A stretch of DNA of 64,000 nucleotides from Pseudoalteromonas prydzensis (GTDB lineage Bacteria; Pseudomonadota; Gammaproteobacteria; Enterobacterales; Alteromonadaceae), in the NCBI RefSeq assembly GCF_001661495.1, contig NZ_BDDT01000013.1:1-64000 (forward strand), given 5' to 3'. How positions within the stretch are numbered: position 1 is the first letter of the stretch; each line of letters opens with the position of its first letter. The translations under genes were made by a program, and so were the position numbers. Below are positions 17,001-24,263 of this stretch, in pieces. Below the pieces are notes generated by a model. It was not told the origin of the DNA. It was given only the letters and a program-made list of their open reading frames with translations, and ran no database searches.

Positions 17001-17812
17001 GCCCTAACTACTTAGCGCGTTTAGTTAAAGAAAAAGCATCGCCAGAAAACGTACAAATGACTAACTTAACGCCTGATGAGCTTGATACTCACCACTACTC
17101 TGGTGCTGCTGAGCAAGTTGAAAAGTTAATGGCTAACTCAATGCGCGATGAAAAAATCTGGCGTGCGACACCACTGAACGATCGTGTTTCTGCGGTACGT
17201 CAGTTATTAGCTAAAGTAGCAACGGTTGATATTATCGATGAGCTGGCGGACGATTTAGCACTGACACTTGCCGATGCACGTGCGCAGCTTAATCGTCTAG
17301 AAAAGCATATGCGTAAGTTTACTACGTTGCCTGGGCCTACAGGTGAATCAAATACCCTGCATCTTGAAGCACGTGGTTGTGTAGTATGTTATGCAGATAA
17401 GAGCACCTCGTTTAACTTCTGGGCTATTTCGATCATCACCGCACTTGCTGCGGGTAATACCGTGATCACTGTAGCGTCTGAGTTATTCTATGAGGAAGCT
17501 GTCGCGTTTAAAGATAAGTTTATCTCAACAGGCATTGCTGAAGGGGTATTCCAAGTAGCTAAACCAAACCAGTTACAAGCTATTTTGGCCCACCCGCATT
17601 TAGCAGGTGCGGTAGTTGCAGCACGTTCTTCTCGCTTAGGTTATTTCAGCCAACAGCTAGCACAACGTAAAGGCGCAATTTTGCCAGTGATCAGTGCAGA
17701 GTACTACGATACGCTAATCAAGCGTTTATTAACCGAAAAGACTATTAGTATTGATACTACCGCATCAGGTGGTAATACATCACTAATGACTTTAGTTGAA
17801 GACGACGAGTAA
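14009..17812 (+). CDS. putA: Bifunctional proline dehydrogenase / glutamate-semialdehyde dehydrogenase
   Basis: Oxidises proline to glutamate in two steps (FAD-dependent proline dehydrogenase, then NAD-dependent P5C/GSA dehydrogenase), feeding electrons to the quinone pool. The ATG at 14009 (1267 residues) follows AGAGGG; an in-frame TTG at 14003 is less likely. There is no N-terminal ribbon-helix-helix domain, so it should not be an autorepressor. The proline dehydrogenase barrel spans about 130-490 (SVKLSAIHPRYE, MVRLVKGAYWDTE). The aldehyde dehydrogenase domain spans about 560-1030, with E783 (AETGGQN) and catalytic C817 (SAGQRCSALR). A further ~200-residue C-terminal domain resembles a non-catalytic ALDH fold. 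It stands alone with a terminator. Confidence 0.97.
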   Translation: MLFDGDLTTTCPIRQKIRDFYRIDENAVIDHILPLAEVGVKARSRAWERARQIVHNIRRDQDGQSGVDALLNEFSLSSEEGVVLMCLAEALLRVPDKATQDTLIRDKLAKGDWSSHLGSSDSLFVNASSWGLLVTGKMVNYTDKTKEQQFGVLKKTIGRLGEPVIRKSVNFAMKIMGKQFVMGRTIDEAIERAAEKEQKGYVYSYDMLGEGARTMKDADRYFNSYMNAIHAIGKAANGRGPIKSPGISVKLSAIHPRYEFTHKERVMSEIVPKLKELAMAAKSYDIGFTVDAEEADRLDISLDVIEAVFSDDDLAGWHGFGLAVQAYQKRAIFVIEWLTELAGRVGRKMMVRLVKGAYWDTEIKTTQQDGLEHFPVFTRKATTDVSYKACAIKMLEARDVLYPQFATHNAYTAATILEVAKGDNQGFEFQRLHGMGESLFDQIVTEEKIQCRVYAPVGQHEDLLAYLVRRLLENGANSSFVNAIVDTTKPVESLLPDPVETLQGLRNKYNTQIKMPIDLYGAERANSKGMDLTDINAITPFKANLDSWFAEHRISESDIPEGSIAVKNPANHKEIIGHVKLQNSDEMLTLLANAETAFESWSQTSVKERANLLRRIADILERHHDELVAICIKEAGKVAQDGIDEVREAVDFCRYYAARAEELSEDERFEARGVILCISPWNFPLAIFLGQVAAAIVTGNTVIAKPAEQTSYIALRTIELMLSVGLPEHVVQPVIARGSEVGKTIVPDERIQAVMFTGSTETGTLISQTLAARNDIQVPLIAETGGQNCMIVDSTALPEQVVDDVISSGFQSAGQRCSALRVLFLQEDIADGVITMIKGALQELHVGDPSLLSTDIGPVIDEKALKNLNEHVEYLKGNATLHYECKIPDNSENGAYFFAPRLYEIKDLSVLKREVFGPCVHVIRFKGSELDNVIDQINNTGFGLTMGIHSRIEERCEYLAKMSRAGNVYVNRNMIGAIVGVQPFGGRGLSGTGPKAGGPNYLARLVKEKASPENVQMTNLTPDELDTHHYSGAAEQVEKLMANSMRDEKIWRATPLNDRVSAVRQLLAKVATVDIIDELADDLALTLADARAQLNRLEKHMRKFTTLPGPTGESNTLHLEARGCVVCYADKSTSFNFWAISIITALAAGNTVITVASELFYEEAVAFKDKFISTGIAEGVFQVAKPNQLQAILAHPHLAGAVVAARSSRLGYFSQQLAQRKGAILPVISAEYYDTLIKRLLTEKTISIDTTASGGNTSLMTLVEDDE

Positions 17813-17830
17813 CGTTTAAGTAGATATAAA

Positions 17831-17855
17831 AAGGGCGCTAATTAGCGCCCTTTTT
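17831..17855 (+). terminator. Terminator of putA
   Basis: The perfect palindrome GGGCGCTAATTAGCGCCC (17833-17850) is followed by five T residues, 20 bases after the putA stop. Confidence 0.9.
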
Positions 17856-17919
17856 GCTACTTATATGGTAAAAAGTTTGCTAGCTTTAAAGGACAGTTAT
17901 TTAGTATGAAGTAAGTATA

Positions 17920-19116
17920 TTGAAAATAATCCCAATTGCTCAACTTATCCCAGGTATGTTTGTACAAAGCGTGACCAAACAAACGGGTAAAATAAAAATC
18001 AAAAACCAAGGTTGGGTCAAAACACAAGCTGGTGTACAGCAACTTATAAAAGCGGGCATCTTAGAAGTTGAGATTGATCCTGATAAAACCATTGTTGCGC
18101 AAAGCCCGGCGGTCGCTACCGAAACTGTAAAAGTTGTCCCACCAAAACACCGTGATCCATGGCACACAACACACAGTGTTGAAAAAGAGATGGATAAAGC
18201 GTTAAAACTCTACACCGAAGCAAAGCAATTACAAAGCAAGGCATTCACCGACATAAAAGCCGGTAACACTATAGATATCGCGCCATTTAGAGAGCTTGCA
18301 AGTGGCTTTATTGATTCTGTATTTCGTAACCAAGATGCCCTTGCCTGCATAACCAGAATGCGTGAAAAGGATACTTACCTGCTAGAGCATTCGATTAATG
18401 TATCTATTTTGATCAGCATTTTTGCCAAACACTTAGGCTTTGATAAAGCACTGATTGAAGAGCTTGCCACCGGTGCGCTATTACATGATATTGGTAAAAT
18501 TCAGATCCCTGACGAAATTCTTAATAAGCCAGGCAAACTGACTGATGATGAATATAAAATCATGCAAAATCATGCCCTGTTTAGTAAGCAAATTTTAGAA
18601 AAATCAGGTCTTAAAGGTATTGCCGTCGACATCGCTGGGTATCATCACGAACGATTAGATGGCACAGGTTACCCGTTTGCAAAGCAAGCCGATGAAATTA
18701 GTCAATATGTGAGAATGGCATCGATTGTTGATGTATACGATGCCCTAACCGCTGAGCGGGTTTATAAAGCGGGCATGGAGCCAATAAAAGCCTTTAAAAT
18801 ACTCAAAGACGGTTGTCCTGACAGCTTTGATGGCGAGCTATTAACTAAGTTTATTCAGTGCATTGGTATTCACCCGGTGGGGACTCTAGTAAAGCTCTCC
18901 AGTCAAAAAGTCGGTTTAGTGACCAAAAGTAACCCTAGTAGCCCGCTAAAGCCGGTGGTTAAAACCTTCTATAACGCAAAACACGCTCATTACACCGAAG
19001 TAACCGATATTGATCTGGCGCATAATCGTGCTCAAGATAGTTTAGAAGCAGCCGTGAAGCCTGCCGATTTTAATATTGATTTAATTCGCTTTTTTAAGCA
19101 TTCAATTTTACCGTGA
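17920..19116 (+). CDS. HD-GYP cyclic-di-GMP phosphodiesterase with DUF3391
   Basis: Predicted cytoplasmic cyclic-di-GMP phosphodiesterase, 398 residues. The N-terminal ~130 residues (MKIIPIAQLIPGMFV...) are a DUF3391 domain, often found before HD-GYP. The HD-GYP domain spans about 140-320 with LLHDIGK (H189-D190) and HHERLDGTGYP (H242-H243, G250-Y251-P252), so all signature residues are present. The start appears to be TTG at 17920, because the family N-terminus begins there; no clear ribosome-binding site is visible. It probably lowers c-di-GMP and so favours motility over attachment. There is no operon partner. Confidence 0.9.
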   Translation: MKIIPIAQLIPGMFVQSVTKQTGKIKIKNQGWVKTQAGVQQLIKAGILEVEIDPDKTIVAQSPAVATETVKVVPPKHRDPWHTTHSVEKEMDKALKLYTEAKQLQSKAFTDIKAGNTIDIAPFRELASGFIDSVFRNQDALACITRMREKDTYLLEHSINVSILISIFAKHLGFDKALIEELATGALLHDIGKIQIPDEILNKPGKLTDDEYKIMQNHALFSKQILEKSGLKGIAVDIAGYHHERLDGTGYPFAKQADEISQYVRMASIVDVYDALTAERVYKAGMEPIKAFKILKDGCPDSFDGELLTKFIQCIGIHPVGTLVKLSSQKVGLVTKSNPSSPLKPVVKTFYNAKHAHYTEVTDIDLAHNRAQDSLEAAVKPADFNIDLIRFFKHSILP

Positions 19117-19221
19117 CATTTTTATAAATAAAAATTCCTAAAACGCCTCCTTCGTTCGTTTATAGATTTACAAAGCCAATAATCCGTCAGCTTTGGATAC
19201 AACAACAACGAAGGGAATACG

Positions 19222-21750
19222 ATGAACAACAAAACAGATTATAAAAAACATCTCGTTGCACTGGCTATTAGTAGCGCATTACTCAGTGGCAGTGCGCTAG
19301 CTGCAGCACAAAACTCACAGCCAAACGGCAAACAAAACAGTGAACAAAAAAAACTACTGGATCTTGAGCGCATCGTTGTCACAGGCAGTGGTGGCCGCGG
19401 ACAAACCAAACTAGAATCATCAGTCTCAATCACCACCTTAGATGCAGAGCAACTTGCTCGAGAAGCCCCGCTTGGTACCGCTGATTTACTTGAAGCCGTG
19501 CCGGGTTTTTGGGTTGAAGACTCAGGTGGTGAAACCAATAACAATGTAGCGCCGCGCGGCCTGAGAGGCGGCGAAGGGTTTCGTTATATTGGCGTTGAAG
19601 AAGACGGCTTACCTGTGGTGTACGATGGCGTGTGGGTAGATTTTTATCAACGCCAAGATATTACCATCGAACATATGGAAGCTGTTCGTGGTGGTACGTC
19701 AGGCTTACTAACTACTAACGGCCCCGCGGCATTAGTTAACTTTATTACCCGTAAACCTGATGACGTTGAAGAAGCCACTATAAAGCTCACAACGGCCGAT
19801 TATGGCATGTATCGCAGCGAATTTTTTTACGGCACGCCTATCAGTGATAATTGGAAAATGTCGGTAGGTGGTTTTTATCGCCGTTCAGACGGAGTAAGAG
19901 ATACCGAATTTACCGCCGATCACGGTGGCCAGCTTAGGCTCAATCTTGTGCGCGAGTTTGATAAAGGTCAACTTACCCTCTCTGCTAAACATTTAAATGA
20001 TCACACCACCTTCTTTGTGCCAATTCCGCTGCAAGATCAAAACAATCCCAAAGGTATTCCTGGAGTTGATCCGCAACACGGTACGTTAATTGGTAATGGT
20101 CAGCGCTTCTTAAATTACTTACAAGAAGATGGCAGCTACCAAACGCGCGATCTTAAAGACGGTCAGCACACTAAGTTTAGTACCTTAGGCTATAACCTTG
20201 ACTGGGAGCTCAATGATCGCTGGTTACTTAACACCGCCGGGCGTTACTCAAAGTTTGAAAACGACATGTATATCTTGCTTAACTTTGACAACTCAACCTT
20301 AGTCAATGCCAATGACCGACTTGGCCAACAAGATGTACTGGCAATGCTTGATCAGTTTGCTGATGATGGCGCTGTAGCAGCGCAGTATCGTTATGTAGAT
20401 AGCGGCGAAATGCTTAATGATGTGAGTAATTTAAATGGCAACGGCTTAGTTACGACTAGCTACCCGCTGTATTCTCGCTACGATGCAGAGCAGTTTGTTA
20501 ATAAGCTTAACTTTACCTACGAAGGCGATAAACACACTTTCACTATGGGGTGGTTATTTGCTTATGTCGATGCCGATTCACTGCCTGTTGATAAATGGGA
20601 ATCGCAATTTTTAACCGAAGTTAAAGACAATGCCAGATTACTTGATATTGTTGCTGTTGATGATAACCAGCAAGTGGTTGGTCAGCTCACCGACAACGGC
20701 TCAACTGGATATGCACCAGGCTGGGGGCAAGCGACAGCATTTGGTACTAGTACCTCAAACTCATTATTTATTAATGAGCAATATCAAGCAACTGACAACT
20801 TACGTCTGGATGGCGGTATTCGCGTTGAATGGCTAGAGCTTGATAGCACAGCATCTGGCACTGAGTTTGCAAAACCTGTTGATGGCGCATTTGATGCAAG
20901 TGGCAATGATGTAGATAACAACCTAGCTAATAACTACGTTGATACCACCTCAACAAAATATTTATCAAAACAACGTGATGAAACAGAAACCGCATGGACA
21001 GTGGGCTTTAATTACACCTTCGGTGACGATGTTTCCATGTTTGGCCGCTACGCTGATGCCTTTGAAATGCCACGCTTAATGAGTTATGGGCAAAACATTC
21101 ATGCCGGTATTGATGCCGATTTTAATGACAGTGTAAACCTCACCTTTAGCGAACTTGGCGCTCGCTATTCAGGCGACACCCTAGGAACCTCAGTCACTTT
21201 ATTTCGAACTAAATTTAATGACTTAGTAGAGCGTAACTTTACTGGTAGCAATGGTGAAGTCGCCAACCAAACCATTGACACCATCACCGATGGGGTCGAA
21301 TTTGAGGCTGTTTGGCAAGCACTTGATTCATTGCAACTGGAATTAACCGGTGTGGTACAAAACCCGAAGATGGAAGGTTTTACCGGTGTGTTCTCACACT
21401 GGAATGGCAAGCAAGTTAAACGCACTCCCAAAGTGCAATTACGCCTAACGCCTACTTATTATTTTGACGATGGTGATGTCTATTTAACTGTGCATCATTT
21501 AGGTGAGCGCTACTCTGATGGCGAAAACAAATTTGAACTACCCGCTTACACCACCGTTGATATGGGTATCAATTATCGCTTCAATGACAGCGTTGCCTTA
21601 CATGTTAAAGCCACCAACCTCAGCGATGAACTTGGCTTAACCGAGGGTAACCCGCGAGCAATTAACGATGTTCAAGCAGGCTATGACTATTACTACGCCA
21701 GACCCATTTTAGGGCGCACTATCAGCGCATCTTTAACCCTTAATTTTTAA
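19222..21750 (+). CDS. TonB-dependent receptor, first paralogue, no STN domain
   Basis: Outer-membrane active transporter of 842 residues: signal peptide (to about 28, SALLSGSALA), TonB-box-like RIVVTG (about 50), a plug domain, and a 22-strand barrel ending in aromatic F (ASLTLNF). The plug signature GGETNNNVAPRGLRGGEGF is shared almost exactly with the receptor at 28803-31475, and the C-terminal region (YSD...NLSDELGLTEGNPR) also matches, so the two are paralogues. It is followed by two GH20 hexosaminidases, which suggests amino-sugar oligosaccharides as substrate; this is inference. Strong GAAGGGA upstream of the ATG. Confidence 0.9.
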   Translation: MNNKTDYKKHLVALAISSALLSGSALAAAQNSQPNGKQNSEQKKLLDLERIVVTGSGGRGQTKLESSVSITTLDAEQLAREAPLGTADLLEAVPGFWVEDSGGETNNNVAPRGLRGGEGFRYIGVEEDGLPVVYDGVWVDFYQRQDITIEHMEAVRGGTSGLLTTNGPAALVNFITRKPDDVEEATIKLTTADYGMYRSEFFYGTPISDNWKMSVGGFYRRSDGVRDTEFTADHGGQLRLNLVREFDKGQLTLSAKHLNDHTTFFVPIPLQDQNNPKGIPGVDPQHGTLIGNGQRFLNYLQEDGSYQTRDLKDGQHTKFSTLGYNLDWELNDRWLLNTAGRYSKFENDMYILLNFDNSTLVNANDRLGQQDVLAMLDQFADDGAVAAQYRYVDSGEMLNDVSNLNGNGLVTTSYPLYSRYDAEQFVNKLNFTYEGDKHTFTMGWLFAYVDADSLPVDKWESQFLTEVKDNARLLDIVAVDDNQQVVGQLTDNGSTGYAPGWGQATAFGTSTSNSLFINEQYQATDNLRLDGGIRVEWLELDSTASGTEFAKPVDGAFDASGNDVDNNLANNYVDTTSTKYLSKQRDETETAWTVGFNYTFGDDVSMFGRYADAFEMPRLMSYGQNIHAGIDADFNDSVNLTFSELGARYSGDTLGTSVTLFRTKFNDLVERNFTGSNGEVANQTIDTITDGVEFEAVWQALDSLQLELTGVVQNPKMEGFTGVFSHWNGKQVKRTPKVQLRLTPTYYFDDGDVYLTVHHLGERYSDGENKFELPAYTTVDMGINYRFNDSVALHVKATNLSDELGLTEGNPRAINDVQAGYDYYYARPILGRTISASLTLNF

Positions 21751-21797
21751 AGTCCCCTTGCTAATTTGCGCTATGCCCAGTGCTGATTAGTTTAACC

Positions 21798-21819
21798 AAG
21801 CCCGCTATTGCGGGCTTTT
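21798..21819 (+). terminator. Terminator after the first receptor
   Basis: Hairpin GCCCGC-TATT-GCGGGC (21800-21815) with TTTT, about 50 bases after the receptor stop and only 14 bases before the next start codon. It may reduce rather than block read-through into the GH20 gene. Confidence 0.75.
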
Positions 21820-21833
21820 CTCAGGAAGTTACA

Positions 21834-24119
21834 ATGCCTCAACGCTATTTTGCTATATACCTACAAAGCAGCCTACTCTCACTGCTATTACTTATTACCC
21901 CCTACTTTGCATTTGCACAGATCACCCCAAAACCAACCAGCAGTCACTATAATCAAGGCAGTTTTAGTTTGGCTTACGATACTGAAATTCACTATAACCA
22001 CAATGAAGCCAAAGCGGTCGCGCAGCAGTTTGCTGATTTTCTGCGCCCACCAACAGGCTACCAATTACCCGTAACGCAAGCGAATAACACCGTTAAAAAT
22101 AGCGTGTTTTTTAAGCTTGTTGAGCGCCCTATTAGCGCTGAAGGCTATCAATTAATTGTTGAAAAAGAATTTATTGAAGTCAAAGCAAGTACTGCACAGG
22201 GACTCTTTTGGGCGATGCAGTCTCTGCGTCAGTTATTGCCCGAAGCAATAGAATCGCGGATGCCAATCAACCGCCAAAGCTGGCTTATTCCACAAGTTAA
22301 AATTAACGATGAGCCGCGCTTTAGTTATCGCGGCATGCATTTAGATGTGAGCCGACACTTCTTCGATGTGGCTTTTATTAAACGTTACATTGACTGGCTA
22401 GCTATGCATAAGTTTAATGTTTTTCAATGGCATTTAACCGATGACCAAGGCTGGCGTATTGCAATCGATGCTTATCCAAAACTTACCACCATTGGTGGCA
22501 CCCGCCCACATACAGTAGTAGGCCATACTTATGATTATAAGCCACTGTTTGATAACCAACCGGTATCAGGTTTTTACACTAAAGCACAAATTACAGAAGT
22601 GCTTGAATATGCCAAAACACGCCATATTGAAGTGATCCCTGAGATTGATATTCCAGGCCATAGCACTGCAATCCTTGCCGCTTACCCTGAACTTTCATGT
22701 CATCAACAAGCCGTTTCGGTACAAGAAAAATTTGGCATTTTTGAAGATGTGCTATGCCCGCGTGAAGATGTCTTTGAGTTTCTAGCGGTAATTTACCAAG
22801 AAGTGGCGGAACTATTCCCGAGCCAATATATTCATATCGGCGGCGATGAAGTGATTAAAAAGCAGTGGCTGGCAAGTGCTGAGGTGAAAAAATTAATGCA
22901 GCAGCATAATCTTACAACCCCCGAGCAAGTACAAAGCTACTTTATTAAACGGGTCGCAAAAATAGTGCAAGCACTTGATAAAAAGGTAATTGGCTGGGAT
23001 GAAATACTCGAAGGCGGGGTTGCAGATGATGCCTTGATCATGTCATGGCGTGGCACTGAAGGGGGTATTCAAGCGGCGAAAATGGGCCATCAAGTGATCA
23101 TGAGCCCGTATCAATATATTTATTTTGATGCTTATCAATCACGTAATCTAGATGAACCCAAAGCAATTCATGGGTTGACGGGGTTGCAAGATGTCTATCA
23201 GTATGACCCTCAACCCAATGACTTAAGCGCTGAGCAACAAGCTTACATTATTGGCGCACAAGGCGCTTTATGGACTGAGTACATTAAAACCCCTCGTCAC
23301 GCCGAGTATATGCTGTTTCCGCGGTTAAGTGCATTAGCTGAAACATTGTGGTCTAACAAAGACAATAAATCTTGGTCTGACTATAGCCAAAACCGCTTAC
23401 CAGCATTATTTAAACGTTACCAACAGATGCATATCAATACGGCTAGTAGCGCCTACAAACCAGCTATAAGCAGCACAGTGATAGGTAATAATTTACAGGC
23501 AGAGATCAGCACCGAGATTGCCGGCATACGCATTTACTACACCTTAGATGGCACAGAGCCAACACTTTCATCAATGATCTACAAAGAGCCGTTAGTCATT
23601 ACTAAAGAAACGCAACTGCGTGCAAAAAGCTATGCCGATGCAATCGGGCAGTTAGTTGGTGATGCCCGCCTTACCCTCAACCCACATTTGGCATTAACTA
23701 AAAAAATTACCCTTAGTAATACTGCTGCCGATGATTCAGCAGCCAAATTACAAGATGGCCAATTTGCCTATGATCAATTTTACAGCAGTGACGATTACGC
23801 TATTTTTTACGACACCGATCTTGAAGCGACCATTGACTTTGTAGAGCCCACCTTGGTGACGCAAGTTAAACTGGGTTACAACAGTGGACGCCACCGCCAA
23901 CTCCACCCACCCGTAAAAATTCAAGTTATGGGCTCAAACGATCAACAATCTTGGCAAAACTTAGCTGAAGACAATAACCCGCAAGGACCATTATCTACTC
24001 TGGTATTTGATGGTGTGAAATTACGCTATTTAAAAGTCATTGCGATTAATAGTAAGCAATCTGATGACCCGCAAATCCCTAAGCTACCACTTTATATTGA
24101 TGAGATTGCCGTAAACTAA
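21834..24119 (+). CDS. GH20 beta-N-acetylhexosaminidase with C-terminal carbohydrate-binding-like domain
   Basis: Secreted or periplasmic glycoside hydrolase family 20 enzyme, 761 residues, expected to release terminal N-acetylhexosamine from chito-oligosaccharides or glycans by substrate-assisted catalysis. Domains: signal peptide (ending AFA, about 27), GH20b small domain (about 30-150), catalytic barrel (about 155-520) with the HIGGDEV motif giving D338-E339, then a chitobiase-type C-terminal domain (YYTLDGTEPT), and a discoidin/F5-8C-like domain (about 640-760). The ATG at 21834 has AGGAAG upstream; an earlier in-frame start at 21780 overlaps the terminator and is rejected. Part of the receptor-hexosaminidase-sigma locus. 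Confidence 0.93.
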   Translation: MPQRYFAIYLQSSLLSLLLLITPYFAFAQITPKPTSSHYNQGSFSLAYDTEIHYNHNEAKAVAQQFADFLRPPTGYQLPVTQANNTVKNSVFFKLVERPISAEGYQLIVEKEFIEVKASTAQGLFWAMQSLRQLLPEAIESRMPINRQSWLIPQVKINDEPRFSYRGMHLDVSRHFFDVAFIKRYIDWLAMHKFNVFQWHLTDDQGWRIAIDAYPKLTTIGGTRPHTVVGHTYDYKPLFDNQPVSGFYTKAQITEVLEYAKTRHIEVIPEIDIPGHSTAILAAYPELSCHQQAVSVQEKFGIFEDVLCPREDVFEFLAVIYQEVAELFPSQYIHIGGDEVIKKQWLASAEVKKLMQQHNLTTPEQVQSYFIKRVAKIVQALDKKVIGWDEILEGGVADDALIMSWRGTEGGIQAAKMGHQVIMSPYQYIYFDAYQSRNLDEPKAIHGLTGLQDVYQYDPQPNDLSAEQQAYIIGAQGALWTEYIKTPRHAEYMLFPRLSALAETLWSNKDNKSWSDYSQNRLPALFKRYQQMHINTASSAYKPAISSTVIGNNLQAEISTEIAGIRIYYTLDGTEPTLSSMIYKEPLVITKETQLRAKSYADAIGQLVGDARLTLNPHLALTKKITLSNTAADDSAAKLQDGQFAYDQFYSSDDYAIFYDTDLEATIDFVEPTLVTQVKLGYNSGRHRQLHPPVKIQVMGSNDQQSWQNLAEDNNPQGPLSTLVFDGVKLRYLKVIAINSKQSDDPQIPKLPLYIDEIAVN

Positions 24120-24125
24120 AACCGC

Positions 24126-24165
24126 CCAAAGCCCTCATACTAATTGCGTATTTAGGGCTTTTTTT
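24126..24165 (+). terminator. Terminator of the first GH20 gene
   Basis: AAAGCCCT (24128-24135) pairs with AGGGCTTT at 24154-24161, and the tract continues to seven T residues. Confidence 0.85.
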
Positions 24166-24263
24166 AGTTTTTCGTTCCCAAACAGTCCCCTAAAAGCGTT
24201 TATAACCTTAGAGTCAACTTGCAGTAAGCGCTCTACCGATAATAACAATGCTCAGGAGCCATT

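Noticed and set aside
19117-24263. Common sigma-dependent promoter motif upstream of the first receptor and the second GH20 gene
   Set aside because: Both spacers contain CCTAAAA and CGTTTATA, but with different spacing, and no match to the spacer before the second receptor; too weak to call.
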